Source: Toxonevra muliebris
Lineage: Eukaryota > Arthropoda > Insecta > Diptera > Pallopteridae
Length of the DNA: 64,000 nt
Direction of reading: 5' to 3'
Assembly: GCA_963691655.1 (NCBI GenBank)
Contig: OY829330.1
Coordinates: 1,798,001-1,862,000, forward strand
The notes below the pieces were generated by a model, which was given only the letters and a program-made list of their open reading frames with translations, searched no databases and had not been told where the DNA came from. The position numbers and the translations under genes are program-made. Positions 22,207 through 35,105 of this stretch are shown here, one piece after another (within the stretch, counting starts at the first letter, position 1; every line of letters starts with the position of its first letter).

Positions 22207-24362
22207 TCGTGATAAAACCGCTTTCACCGTACCAAACAGGCTTCTGTATCATTATACCGTTATGCCATTTGGGCTTTGCAACGCACCGCAAACCATGTGT
22301 AGATTAATGGACAAAGTTAACCTTTACAATCTAAAAGAAAGAGTTTTCGTCTACTTGGATGACCTTCTCCTCGTTTCAGAAGATTTTCCAAGCCATATTA
22401 ATCTCCTACAAGAAGTAGCATATCACATACGTAAAGCAGGACTGACCATAAATATAGATAAAAGCAAATTTTGCTTAAAACAAGTTCGCTACTTAGGTTA
22501 CGTCGTCGGTTATGGAACTTTGAAAACAGACCCGGTAAAATATCTGATATTGTGGATTATCCACAACCAAAATCAGTTCGGCAAGTACGCAGGCTTCTAG
22601 GAATGACCGGATGGTACCGGCGATTTATAGCCAACTTTGCAGAAATAACTCACCCTTTAACAGAATTGCTCAAGAAAAATCGGACTTTCGCTGACTACAG
22701 CGCCACTTCTCAATAATACAGATTTTTCAAAACAATTCATTATACAATGCGATGCGAGTCAAAATGGAGTTGGTGCAGTATTAGCACAAGTAACAGAAGA
22801 CGGAAGCGAAGCGCGGGTAGCATTTATGTCACAAAAATTAAACAAAGCACAAAGAAATTATTCCGTAACAGAACAAGAATGCTTAGCAGCTGTTATAGCA
22901 ATTAAAAAAATTAGACCGTATATAGAAGGACAGGATTTCGTTGTAATTACTAACCATGCGAGTCTACAGTGGCTTATGAAACAGACTGATTTGAGCGAAC
23001 GTCTTGCAAGATGGGCACTCAAATTACAAGGATATGATTTTAAGATTCAACGTTGTACCAGATGCGTTATCTCGAACCCATTCCGACAATGCTGATGCCA
23101 TATGTGAGATTCAGATAAAGCCATCCGCTGACATTGATTTATTTTCTCCAGCATTTGATAGTGTAGAATATATAGCTTTGAAAGAAAAAATCCAAGGTAA
23201 CCCTTCCAAATACCCTGACCTTGCAGTTAATGGTAAATATATTTATCACAGAACAGAATATTATGATGGAGATGAAGCCAGAGAAAGGGAAGCATGGAAA
23301 CTCTTAGTTCCCTTAGAATTGCCAGTTATGGAATGTGCCCATGATGATCCTTCTAGTGCGCATGGTGGTATCGGAAAAACATGTGAAAGGATACGCAGGT
23401 TTTTCTTTTGGCCAGGGCTTTTTCGTTCGGTACGTGAATATATTTCAAATTGCATAGTTTGCAAGACCTCCAAACATCCTACAAAAGTATTGCGACCATC
23501 AATGGGAAAGATTAAATTTCCCGATAGAATATTTCAACACCTGTACGTAGATCTGATAGGACCATTTCCACGATCCAAAAATGACAATATTCGCATCTTA
23601 ATCGCTGTAGATCAAGTATCAAAAATTTACTTTTCTGTTTGCTTTAAAAAAATTTACCTCAATAGTCATAATAAATTTACTAAAAACTAATATTTTTGAC
23701 GTTTTTGGCGTCCCTGAGCATTTAACAAGTGACAATGGCAGTCAATTTAAATCGACTGAATTTGAAAGATTTATTAACAAATTTGGTATCCAACACATTT
23801 GCACCGCAATTTACTCTCCACAGAGCAATGTGTCGGAACGTGTAAACCGCTCAATTAATGCTGCCTTTAGAGCGTATATAAAGAAAGATCAGCGTGACTG
23901 GGACAAACACCTTAGTAGCATTAATTGTGCACTTCGTAACTATATTCACCAAACAATTGGTTACAGTCCTTATTACGTAGTACATGATGACGCATGGTGG
24001 TAGTTATGAGCTTTTGCGTAATATCAATATGTTGAGCGAAGGACGAATAGAAAATGAGCAAATACGTCATGATACATTACTCCAATTACGAAAATATTAA
24101 GATTAACTTACGGAAAGCCTACGAGAAGAATATGCATGTTTATAATTTACGATCACGACCCATTGAGTACACTAAAGGGCAAGAAGTTTTAAGAAGGAAT
24201 TTCGCGCAAAGCAAAAAGAGAGAGCAATTTAACGCTAAATTGGCTAAAACTTTTCTCTTGACGCGGGTTAAAAAAAAAGTAGGTTCAGCATATTATCAAC
24301 TAGAAGATCGAGACGGCAAACTTTTGGGGATCTATCATGCTAAGGACATGCAAACTATTTGA
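22207..24362 (+). pseudogene. pol: Degenerate Ty3/gypsy pol (RT, RNase H, integrase)
   Basis: Plus-strand pol of the same broad group as the 2.4-12 kb element but clearly diverged from it. The RT begins mid-palm, with VMPFGLCNA at about 22260 and VYLDDLLLV at about 22350. RNase H follows in other frames with QCDAS (about 22748), YSVTEQECLAAV and ITNHASLQWLM. The integrase has VDLIG, SDNGSQF (about 23735) and SERVNRS, and a C-terminal region ending HAKDMQ at 24359. At least four frame changes or stops separate the blocks. No gag, protease or LTR is visible, and the 5' end is cut within the RT. A relic. Confidence 0.85.
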
Positions 24363-25432
24363 TTTCATACTTGATTAATTATTGGAAAAAAAGTCCATTT
24401 TTCAGATCTTTCGACTCCTTATCCTATAATTTTGCCTCAAAATCTGTGTTGTGATGGACGACCTGTAGCTTTCATCCCTCATAAATTTTTCTATGCATAC
24501 ATATATTTTTGAAAATTTTAAATTGCGACATCAACTTGGTTGGTTAAAGTAAGAATTCGATTTACTCCGAATACCGGTAATGTCTTATACGCCTCATAAA
24601 ATAAATATGTATACTGCATCAAGGCCGTATTTAGGGGGGAGGTTTTGGGGGTTCTGACCTCCCTCGCCCCCGAAATGTGGAACCTTTATTCTAATTTTTG
24701 AGATTAATTGCCAATGGATGGGGAAAAAGTCAAAACAAAATCTATTTAACGATATGTTTTACTTCCATCATTTTTTTTTTTAAAGTCAAATATAAAAAAT
24801 AAATTTGAAATCTTAGTTACACTATGCGATCAAATCCGATTGGTTTTCTTTAACATGAGGTTTGACTACGGATTTTTTGACCTCAGATTCGTGTTCAACG
24901 TGAAAAATTCTTTCGCAAAAACTCCATCTTATTAGCAGTTTTAGGAGAAAATCTTAAAATGTAATTAATTTTTTAACCCATTATTGCTCAGAGCACCACG
25001 ACTAGAAAGATCTCTTTCAATGCTGTGACTTCACGAATTTAGGGAATATAAGCCAACCTCATCTGGGTTCCTTATCATTGATAATGGCCCAAATCAAATG
25101 ATCATTATTAGGGATCATTTGAAAAAAATGAGCCACTACTATTTTTGGTAATTTTTTTGAGGTTGGGTACATCATCAGTAGTGGGAAGTCAATGAGTTAA
25201 CGAAATTATGCCCTTCGCGATAAAAAAATGTATTAAAAAATTTAATTTGATTATTCAGTGAATTTTTTTGTCGCTTTTGGCCATATTTTTGAGGTTAAGA
25301 TTAAAAAAAAATCGGATAATTTTTCCTAAAGTTTTAAGACATTTATCTACTTTTGTCCTTAGTCTGATAGGGTTCATCAAATGTATCATAGATTTAATTT
25401 ATTGTATTTAAAAATCAGTTTGATAAAAATTA
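24363..25432. other. Non-coding DNA
   Basis: No gene seen. GGCCGTATTTAGGGGGG at about 24625 resembles a transposon end, but no partner was found. Confidence 0.45.
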
Positions 25433-25435
25433 TTT

Positions 25436-26130
25436 ATGAATATTTCGCCCGAGGTGGAAGTGGTGCTGGGGCCTATACTGGTGGAAGTCAAGGCTGGCTT
25501 AGTTGCCGAATCCCGAGCTACATCAGTTAAGCGAAGGAGCGGGGAAGCAACCCTAGCACCTGGCACAGCTGCCGAAGTAGTTGGGGTGCTCGAAACAAGC
25601 GGAATGTGCTTGCCCTTGCACTGAAGGAAGATGAGGCTAGCTTAGTAGCTGAGGCCTTACCGGTGCAAGACAAACGAGCACGAAGAGGAGCACTACCCGC
25701 ACCTGACACAGTTGCCTGGGTGACGGGCGTCCTCGAAGAGGGTGTTTATTTAGATGACCACGAGGTTGGTATGTTGGCCAAAACTCTCGTCGCCAACGTA
25801 GGTCTGGTGAAAGGAGCACCAGAAGTTGAGGCACCAGATGTTGAAGGCGGTGAACGGTTAGCAGGCGATTTCCTTACCAATCTATTGGACTCCCCATGCG
25901 GGTTGGGCTTAGGTTTTTGTTGGACGTATTCATGATATTTGGGTCCCCACTCATAGCCGCTATCTCCGTCCGGATGTGTCCGAACCTTAATGGTCCCGTG
26001 GTTATCTATGCCGAAGCAGGTAGGCTCGCGAGGGTTGGTACAAGTCCTTATGAGAGCAAGTACTCAGAGCCAGACCAGTGCTAAATGGGAGTCCTCTTTG
26101 AACGTACCATGAGGCCTGCCAGGGTTTTAA
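25436..26130 (+). repeat. GC-rich coding-like region with two degenerate repeats
   Basis: Base composition is strikingly GC-rich against AT-rich surroundings. Two units of about 45 codons lie in different frames, at 25488-25615 and 25630-25755. They align as KAGLVAE...APGTAAEVVGVLE and EASLVAE...APDTVAWVTGVLE. The frame changes between them near 25610. A third, weaker Val/Glu/Gly-rich stretch runs to 25935. I do not recognise the protein. Position suggests a 5' region or first frame of the LINE that follows, but that is inference. Confidence 0.4.
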
Positions 26131-26299
26131 CGGGGCGGAGACAGTTGTGACCTTGAACTGGAGCCTTTCACAGAAGGTTTCACCCCGCTGCTACAAGGTC
26201 CAAAAGCCACAACCATCAGTCCAGAAGCAATCAATACGAATAAAAAGTCGTTGGAATAATAGTGGAAAAATAGAGGTCGTACCGTTTGGTACCAGGAAA

Positions 26300-28727
26300 A
26301 AGGAGCTCAAAGGATGGGGTATTAAATAAAAAAGGCAAAAGTTTCCTCGAATTCTGTAATGATTACGGCTAAACGATACTGAATGGCAGAACATATGGAG
26401 ATGATGAGGGCAATTTTACTTTTGTAAGTGCAGTGGGTAGCTCAGTAAACGATTTATGCGCAATTTCACAAGAAGGTTTGGGGTACATAGAAAAGTTGGA
26501 ATAGAACCCAAAATATGGTCTGACCATATGCCGATTAAACTAATTCTTAACACAGATACTGTAATAAATGAATTTGAAAATATTAACCTGTTAACAAAGA
26601 TAAAACTGAAAGAGAAAGATATAGCAAAGTATAAGGGAAATTTAAATCAAAATCTAAATGTGTTTATAAATCGAGGAGAGCTTATAAATTTAGTAAATCT
26701 AGTGGACGTAATAAAAAGGTCAGTGCCGAAGGAAACAACCAAGAATATAAAAACTATTTTCAAACATATTTTCAGGAAGCAGACGTTTAAAAGGTTGAAT
26801 GACTTTAGAAAAACTAACGAGGTATATGATAGGCAAAAATACTTGAATGCCAAGCAGAGTTTTAAAATTATTGTGAAAAAGCCAAAAAAGATTATTATGA
26901 AGATATGGTTCATAAAATCAATTGAACTGTCAGCTCAAAGGAATGGTGGAGCTTAGCAAAGAAAATAAGGGGATCAACTTTCCAAGGGGGCGTAGAAGTT
27001 ACCGCGAGGGAGCTCAAAACTTATTTTCAATCTTTACTGACTGAATGGCAATTAACAATGGACATACACTATGCAGCTGCGCGGTATATGGATGAGGATC
27101 TTGATAAGGCTACAACTGTAATCGAAGTCCAACAAACAAAGCTCCAGGAGAAGACAGAGTTCCCTATGAGCTGCTGAAATTTGTAACAAATGAATTCCTT
27201 TTGGAGTTAACTAAGGCATACAATGTAATATTTGAAACAGGAAGAATTGATGAATCCTTTGTAAAAACAATAATTTTCCCCATATTTAAAAAAGGAAATG
27301 CAAATTTGACAAGTAACTATAGAGGAATATCTTTTATGAACTGTAACGCTAAGGTGCTAATGGGATTGATCAATTAAAGGCTTACAAATTGGGCTGAAAA
27401 AAAAGCATACTCACAGAACTCCAGGCTGGTTTCAGAATAAAGTACTCCACTGTGGATAATTTGTACAATCTGGCGGCCATTGTACACCTAAAGTTCAATG
27501 AAAATAAAAAGGTTTACGCATATTTTGTAGATTTTAAAAGCTCCTGAAAACACTAGAACGACGGTATGGACAGGAAAAGAAGTATCAGAATATTTTGATA
27601 CCTGCACAGGAGTGAAACAAGGATGTTTGTTATCACCATTACTGTTCACTTTATACCTTAATGATCTGCATGGATATTTGGAAGGTGGTCTTACTATAGA
27701 AGGTACGTCTGCTTTTATAGGCGGACTACATTGTAATACTGGCGGATAATCTTAATGTTATGCAATCTATGATTAATCGTCTCGAAAAGTACTGCACAGA
27801 GTGGAATATGGAAGTTAACCCAACCAAATCGGAGGTGATGGTGTTCAGAAAAAGTGGTCGGCTATCCGAAGTGGAAAAATGGTGGTATCAAGGTGAAGAA
27901 ATAAAAGTGGTAGCAGAATATCGATATCAAGGCATTATTCTAAAGAAGCTCTTGGAACAACTTTATGTCAAAAAAGGAGACATACGCGGCTCAACTATGG
28001 GAATATGCATTTTTCGGAGAAGTGGATAAGCTACAACGTTATTTTATTAAAAGGATACTTAGGCTACCAGACTTCACCCCAAACTATACGCTAAAGATTG
28101 AAACCGAAGCAGAAGATAGCCATTTTTACACATTAGAACTGAATATGAAGTATATATGGAAAACATTGTATGAATGCAAGAGCAACAGACTCCCGCACAA
28201 GCTATCGCATTGCATTTTAAGGAAAAACCTGTTTTGGGCTAAGCATATTAATGACTTAGGGTTAGAGTTCGGGATTAAATATGATGATGAACATATCACT
28301 GCACATTAGTGGCAAGAGCGGCGTGTACAATTATTAACACATTTAAAATTAAAAAACTTCAGGCTCTCAAGGCAAAAGGCGCTCTCAAGCACATCACGCG
28401 TTTTAATATTTAGACTACTCAAAAGGGGTAACGTACATTAAGGATGAATTGGGGCTAGAAGAAATCTCGTTAATTTTTAAAGCTCGGTATGGGCTTTTAA
28501 TGCTGAACGCTAACACTTATGGAAATAGATTGAAAACCTGCACTCTATGTAATTTAAACGAAAACGAAAATACGCAACATTTCATAGGAAGATGTCCAGT
28601 ACTAGAGGGATTCAGAAGAAGATACTTTTACTCAGAAAAGCTAGACGAATATGAAATACTAGCTGGGCTCTGCCCAGCTACGCTGTCCGGGTCTGGAAAA
28701 ATAGGGTGCGTGGCAGCCCCAACCTAA
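26300..28727 (+). pseudogene. Decayed LINE: endonuclease, RT and C-terminal zinc knuckle
   Basis: The order is that of an APE-type non-LTR retrotransposon. The endonuclease end has NGRTYGDDEGNFTFVS and WSDHMPIKL (about 26390-26540). A linker frame runs 26456-26956. RT blocks follow: NYRGISFMNCNAKVL (about 27320), LQAGFR, then GVKQGCLLSPLLF (about 27620), then NPTKSEVMVF (27820). The C-terminal frames end in CTLCNLNENENTQHFIGRC (about 28540). Many stops and frame changes make it non-functional. Clade is uncertain; Jockey-superfamily in the broad sense. Confidence 0.75.
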
Positions 28728-28946
28728 TCTAATTATTTAACTTTTTGAATATCTTTTGCTTTGATTAGAGATTTTTTTTATACACCGAAATTATATTTTT
28801 AATAGGTATATTTTATTATAAATTTTTTTTAGTTTAAATTTGTTCCGTAGGATTAACATTTGACAAAAATAAATTTTTTTTATATTGCTCTTTTGATAGT
28901 TTTTGTCTAATAAAAAAAATATATATTAGCAAATAAAGAAATAAAA

Positions 28947-29648
28947 CTAAATAGATAAAAAATAATTAAATAATTCATTGGTTACAGCTTCAACACTATA
29001 TAAATGATAAATAATGTTTTTATATTTTATATGATAAGTAGACATGAAAGTACCCTGGCGTATTCCTTTGGCGCCGAATGACGTCATTTGAAATAAGGTG
29101 TTATACTTTCTAATATTTTTTAAAAAGTGCGAAGATAACAGATGTGCCCCTGTCAATAGGTTTTTTATTGTTTCTGGTGGCTCTTGAATTTCAGGGAGAA
29201 TTACTTTGCCAGCAGCACAGCACATACCATTAGATTCATCAAACCATTTTTTTGCTAAGCATCTAGAGCACGTCTTATTCATGCCCCCAATTTGTACATT
29301 TTTTTGCTGAGAATATTCAAAATTTGGGTTATATCTAAAAGCCGACCTATTACCCATGAGAGAATTTCGACTTTGCGCTCTAGATATAGATGTTATTTGT
29401 CTCTGCGTAGCAAGCCTCTGCTCACGTTCAAAACTGGATTCCTTAGTGTGAATTTGCAATTTACGAATTCGATTATTTTTAAGTCTATTATTTTTAAGAG
29501 CCAGATTCTTCGAGCGAATTCGAGATGAATATTGTCTAAAATTTTCAAAACGCTGTGAATGCTCTGGGCTAGACTCTCGGATACAACGTACTCTATATAC
29601 TCTTGACGTCGATGTATTTCTAGAAAGTTCTGGTTTTCTTTTTGACAT
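28947..29648 (-). pseudogene. Helitron Rep/helicase, N-terminal fragment
   Basis: 233 residues. The first half is Arg/Ser/Asn-rich. The second half has CSRCLAKKW, GMCCAAGKVILP, NLLTG, FLKNIRKYN and FQMTSFGA in the order found at the start of the Helitron-like domain of eukaryotic rolling-circle transposases. The frame ends soon after, before the Rep HUH motif and the helicase, so it is a fragment lacking all catalytic parts. The ATG at 29648 fits a natural start. I could not find Helitron ends (5' TC, 3' hairpin with CTRR). Confidence 0.75.
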
Positions 29649-31255
29649 TTTTCGTTATAAGAAATTAATTCGTTGGGTGTACGATTGACAAATATGTATA
29701 CATATACTTGAGAGTATAATCACAACTACAACAACGAAATAAACAAATAAATTATTTCAACATTTGTTTACAAAAAAACTATGATTTGGTATGAGCCTAC
29801 TTACAACGCAAATACCTTCCTATTTAAGGGTTCTTTTATGATCCAATAAAATCGCAATGTTACTTATTAATCGGAATACTATTTATAAATTTTTTCAATT
29901 AAGTTCAGCAACACATTAATTATTCACGAAATAAAATAAGGTAATCAGCTGTTTTCATTTCCCAGCAGCCAAACAGCATTGCCAGATGTAAATAAACATT
30001 GAAAAACTGCAAACATTTATATACGAAAATTCATATATGCATATATACACATGAAGAAAAAACGAAACCGGTTTGATTGACAAATATACAAATGTCATTC
30101 AAACTATTCTACTTATTGTTTATTTGATATTCATCTCGTTAGCATTTACAAATAGAATGGAATTCGTAAGGTTTTCACATTAAAATGAAGTTTTATTGTC
30201 ACTGGAATTTCATTTTATGCTTGGATATGTATATAACATGCATTTGACGTCAGATTTTTAAACAGCGCAGTGTCCGAGATGGCTAATGTGCAAGTTTGAT
30301 GTTTTTCTTAAATGTTAGCCAAGGGAAAACTTTTTACAATTTTTTAACACACATTTTTTTTTTTAAATTAAAACACCCACATAATAAGGCAACCTTTTTT
30401 CATAGTTAAACACAAATTGTATTTTAACTAAACTATACGCATTTACAACTTTGCATTTCATATGGACTTAAATTGTAGTTAATAAAAAAAAGAATGAAAA
30501 TTTTGAATACATTTACTGTAGTCATGCTAAATGTTTTTCTTTTTAAGAACCTGTTTTGCCCAATCTCTTTCTTGAAATCTTAAGAAGATATAAAAATTTA
30601 TAGTGGACGTTATCTCACACACGCATGAACTCCCAGAATTTATTTATTTTTTTCTTAATTTATATGGCTATACATAATTCATAAATATTAATATAAACGA
30701 ATTTACAATGAAAAAATTAATAAACAGTATATTTTTATATTCAGGTAATGCGTCTGAATCATGAAAATATAATATTGCATTTTATGCCTGATTTCCATTT
30801 TAACAACACATTTATTTTTTGTTTTGGTTTTTAGCATTGCATTTATTAACGTTAAACCGACATCAGTGCGATAGGGTATGACAATCCCCAGAGCCTATAT
30901 TTACTGAAATAATTTCTGTATCGGTCAAACTCTTATAATTTTCGTTTGTAGAACCTTTGCATAACAATCCTCTCAAGAAAATTTAGCTATACATATGCAA
31001 CCTGAGTGTTACCAGTTCCTCGTGCTCTTGTAAAAATTCGATGGGATATCACATCTCCACAGCAAAAATAATGAAACTTTTTGTGTAAATATTTTTGAAT
31101 GCATATTCAAATTCGAATAATTTTTATTTTGTTTAAAAATCGTTTGAACATGAAATGTTTTTATGTTATTTATACCCTTTGTGTATTTGCATGTTGTATA
31201 TTTAGTTTTGTATTTACTTTTTGTCGATAAAAAAAAAATAATTTGTATAAAAAAA
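29649..31255. other. Non-coding AT-rich DNA
   Basis: 1.6 kb with no gene, tandem repeat or element end that I can support. Confidence 0.5.
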
Positions 31256-31261
31256 AAAAAT

Positions 31262-31350
31262 TTATTTGGTGGGATTCGAACCCATGCCTCACAAAACTCC
31301 TTCCCACATTCATATCTTTAACTACCCCTCTTACTAACTGATCCACACAT
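31262..31350 (-). repeat. tRNA-like SINE relic
   Basis: The reverse complement contains GATCAGTTAGTAAGAGG (A-box-like) and GGGTTCGAATCCC (a perfect B box) about 45 bases apart. No closed cloverleaf, so a tRNA-derived relic rather than a gene. Confidence 0.45.
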
Positions 31351-31561
31351 GAACATGAAATGAAGTGATCAAATTATATTAATATGTAGTTACATTCATG
31401 CAAATGAAAAAAAAATAAAACACAAAGCTCTCAAACTCTCACGCATTCTGTTCTTTTTTGTGTTTGTGCAAAAACAAATGCAAGGGAAATGAAATTTTTA
31501 CTATAAAAATGCATTTTGCAGACAAAGTATTAATTTTAGAAATAAGCCGCCGCTGACTTTT

Positions 31562-31830
31562 ATGTGGCAAACAATGAGATCTACAATCCTTTCATACATC
31601 ATTTTAATGTATCTCTTATACTTCCTAAGTTATACCACTTCAAGCATTTATTTTGTATGGGAGGTGCCACACCCAATTGTTTTATTGAAATAAAATATAG
31701 CCTATGTTCAAACGGGGAACCCCACGATCACAATACTGCAAAAAATTTTAAAATCGGGTCAGTAGTTCATGAGATTACCCCAATAATACATCCAAACTTT
31801 ACTAAATTATTAATATGAAATATTAAACGC
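31562..31830. repeat. Dispersed fly repeat of unknown class
   Basis: Contains TGTATGGGAGGTGCCAC and AAATCGGGTCAGTAGTTC, a pair of blocks I associate with common dispersed repeats in flies. The open frame here (31564-31818) is probably chance. Confidence 0.35.
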
Positions 31831-31833
31831 CGC

Positions 31834-33353
31834 GGCTACAAATTCAACAACCATCATTGTGGGTGGTGGTAAAATTGCAAATTGCATCGTATGGAAAGTA
31901 GGCAGAAGCAATCGCAAAATGTTTCCATTCTCGATTGTCCTGAAAACTCACCCTTTACAGCCACCATGTCTTGGCCACAAAACTGACCAATTTTGGTAGT
32001 TGTAAGATGAGGAGATGCTATAAGATATGTTCTAGGTCTATTAGAACTCTCATCGTATAGAATCGTGCCCCCCTTCAACTCACCAAGTCCGCAGATGCGT
32101 CCATTATGGACCCTAGGTTCTTGGATTGTTCTTATGTTAGGGAATGTATGCAACATGGATAGGCGTCTACATGGAAGAGCAGTAGCCGCCTTGGAATGTT
32201 GCAGATTTATCTGCGTTACTGTGAGTGCACAGTAACGGATAGGATCGTCAGAGCCACTCATTTCTGATAAATATGGAAAGTAAACACTCCAAAGAAGAGG
32301 CTAAGGCGATTGTTGTACCTAGTTCCCAGAACATCAACAAAGGCTTTGTACATTAGCACAACAAGAGAAGCACTCCAACAGGAAAGCACATCTGCTGTAG
32401 ACAGATCATGGTCTGAAATGCAGCAGATCGCTTTCCTTCTGGGAGTCTCATTTCCACTGTAAACAGTGAATATGGTACTCCTTTTACTAGGCATCCTGGA
32501 CACCGCCGCACTGATCCAATTGAAATTGGCTTTTGGATAAACCCTTCACCTTTAGGGTTCCATTGATCACCTCATAGCCTTCTGCGTCTACATCAGGGCC
32601 AGCGGATATCACTGATCGCATCAGTTGGGTTTTGCAGTGCTTGAGCTCTGCTTCACTCAACTGCTGGTTGAGCCAAGCCTTTCCTTTTACAGCAATAGGG
32701 AGCGCTTTAGCCGCGGCCTATAAAATGACCTGGCTTTCACAGCCTTTGCTGTGATATGATGTCTATCGAGCCTGACCTCCTCCACAACAATGAAGTCCCT
32801 AGAAAGACCCTTCGAGGTGCTAGGAATGAAATCAAGTTCGATAGGTTCCGCGGTATTGCAAAGTTTGAAGAAAACCGATGTAGCCTTACGTTATCATTGC
32901 AAGCAGCAGTAGGCGTCACAGAGGTGGCGTTTATACTTTGGAGAGTATTAGACTCTCCCTTCTGCACGCCTACCATGCAAGAGATGGCAGCGCTGGCAAT
33001 ATCACTCTTCGTTCTCTTTACCCGAGCACGTCTGGAAGAAGAAGGTTGGTTTCTCTGAGGAACCTCTGCATCGGTCGGTGTAAACTCAGCAGAGCATACC
33101 CTCTTTGAATAATTAGCCATAATTGGGTTTTCAACCAGAGTAGTGGCCGAAGTCCCCTTACGCCCGTTTTCCGATTTAATCCTCCTCCATCTGCGTCTAA
33201 TATTGCGAGAGGGTTGTGGTCCCAGTACGCCGGCTTTGGTAGGAGGTATGTCAGTCACATTTGTGACGTCTATACACATATTTACTTCAGACGGAGCAAG
33301 GTTCACAACCCCTGACACAACCCCACTCTCCTCCAGGATGCGCTCTCTGTCGT
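31834..33353 (-). pseudogene. LOA-like LINE fragment, copy A
   Basis: Minus strand: the ORF1 N-terminus (33318 down to about 32860, with IPPTKAGVLGPQPSR and QRNQPSSSRRARVKR), then a frame-shifted ORF1 C-terminal part (about 32740-32260), then the start of the endonuclease with QINLQHSKAATALPCRRLS and GRICGLGEL. The endonuclease breaks off at about 31836. The same family is at 57.5-60.4 kb. A keeps about 600 bp of ORF1 that copy B lacks. The QINL.HSKAAT...IQEP start is characteristic of LOA/Bilbo-type (I-superfamily) endonucleases. Both ends are truncated. Confidence 0.75.
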
Positions 33354-33364
33354 AAAAAAAATTG

Positions 33365-33480
33365 GAAAATTATAAATTAATTGTGTTGCAAGTTATTTAA
33401 GTAAAGCTGTTATAAATTGCATTGCATTTCCCATACTTTGAAGGTAACAAGGAAGAGAGTTCCAAAGACGACCCAAAATG
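33365..33480 (-). pseudogene. Short LINE 3' coding fragment
   Basis: Minus-strand reading gives RLWNSLPCYLQSMGNAMQF and a stop 20 bp later. The LWNSLP block is typical of the last residues of LINE RT proteins. Only about 35 codons remain. Confidence 0.4.
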
Positions 33481-33676
33481 ATTGATTTAATTTATTTTTT
33501 AGCAAAAAAAAAATGCTATTAAAATATTAACAACTTTTATAAAATTATTAAAAATAAAATTTAAGAAATATAGTTATGGAAAATTTAAGGAATATTAAAA
33601 AGTAAACAAGAATCATGATAATACAGATAAAAAATATTGAAATTCATAGATTACAGCAACAATTTGTATGTATACT

Positions 33677-35105
33677 TCACTTAATATTTTCTTTTACATA
33701 TTCTACTACTAATTTTTCAAATACATACAAATTTGGTTTCATCTTAATATTAGCTGGTAACGAGTTAAACATTTTAAATCCATTATAAATGAGGCTATTT
33801 TGTGACATCGAGTTTCTAAATGCAATCAGTCTTAAGTCTTCATTAATTCTTAAAATGTATGGTTGAACTTCTTTTACATATTGCACATATTTTGAAAGAT
33901 ATTCAGGCAAGCACTAATGTTTTATTTTAAAGATATATATTAAGACATTCATGTAAATTCTCTGTTTAATGCTCAGCCACATCAATAAATCTAACATACA
34001 TTTTACCGGTGTATAAATATTACACGAAATTATTACCCTCATTGCTTTATTCTGCAGCCGTTGCAAAGAATTAAGAGCACTTTGGTTGGACAGAAAAAGA
34101 ATCGTGGAGCAATATTCAAAATGAGCTTTAATTATTACATTATAAATATTGATCGCTGTAATTGTATCGATTGATCTTCTAACTCTTCTTAGAAAACCAA
34201 ACTTTTTAGCAATTTTCTTAGTGATATAGTTAATGTGAAAATTGAAACGTAACTTGCAATCTATAACAATTCCTAAGTACTTAAGTTCTGAAACTTGTTC
34301 TATTACTTCATTATCTATCCTTAAATTTATAATCCTATCATCATTGATTAACATACTTTTAGTTTTAGTAACATTTAGTTTTAATTTATTGGCTTTAAGC
34401 CACTGACTAATATTTAATTGATCATTAGCTATTAAACGTTCGCATTCTTCAGTTGTATCGGCCTCAATAAATAACAGTGCATCATCAGCGAATAGTGCAA
34501 GTTTAGCGTTCACTTTTACCATGTCATTAATGTATATAATAAATAATAATGGTCCCAGGATAGAGCCCTGTGGTACGCCTAATTCCACTGCTTTTGATGT
34601 TGAGTATGTATTATTAACTTTCGTAATTTGAGTTCGTCCCGTTAAATAACTTCTAAACCAATTCAACGCAGTACCATTTATTCCATACTTTGATAATTTT
34701 TCTATTAGAATTTTACGATCAATGGTCTCAAACGCACGTTTTAAGTCCAAAAACACACATAATAGCTTTTTCTGTCTCGACATTGCTTCCTTCCAGTTTG
34801 TCACTACCATGTTCAATGCTGATTCACAGGAATGCGACTTCCGAAATCCTGACTGATTTTCAAAAATGAGTTTGTTACTCTCAAAATACGCTTCCAACCG
34901 TTTGTGCACTATCTTTTCTAACATTTTTTTAAAAAGTGGAAGTGAGTTGATAGTTCTAAAATCGTCGCATTTGTTTAAACCTTGAATTTTTTTAATTGGA
35001 ATTACTACCGATTCTTTCCAAGACTCCGGAACAATCCCTGCAGACAGCGATCTGTTGAAAATATAAACAAACGTCGGTCCAATAATTTGAAACGCATCCA
35101 ATATC
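33677..35105 (-). pseudogene. Reverse transcriptase of the CR1-like LINE
   Basis: RT starts at GILDAFQIIGP. It carries PESWKESVVIPI, then QSGFRKSHSCESAL, then FLDLKRAFETID, then GVPQGSILGPLLF and the catalytic FADDALLF, then the thumb with LKYLGIVID. A single in-frame stop (33911-33913, after IFKIKH) separates the last 77 residues, which contain the expected FNSLP block. The residues upstream of 35105 in the open frame (to 35206) belong to the inserted DNA. Confidence 0.85.

Noticed and set aside
24625..24680. GGCCGTATTTAGGGGGG as a transposon end
   Set aside because: No inverted partner within the window.
31564..31818. 84-codon plus-strand frame
   Set aside because: It coincides with a dispersed non-coding fly repeat and resembles no protein family.
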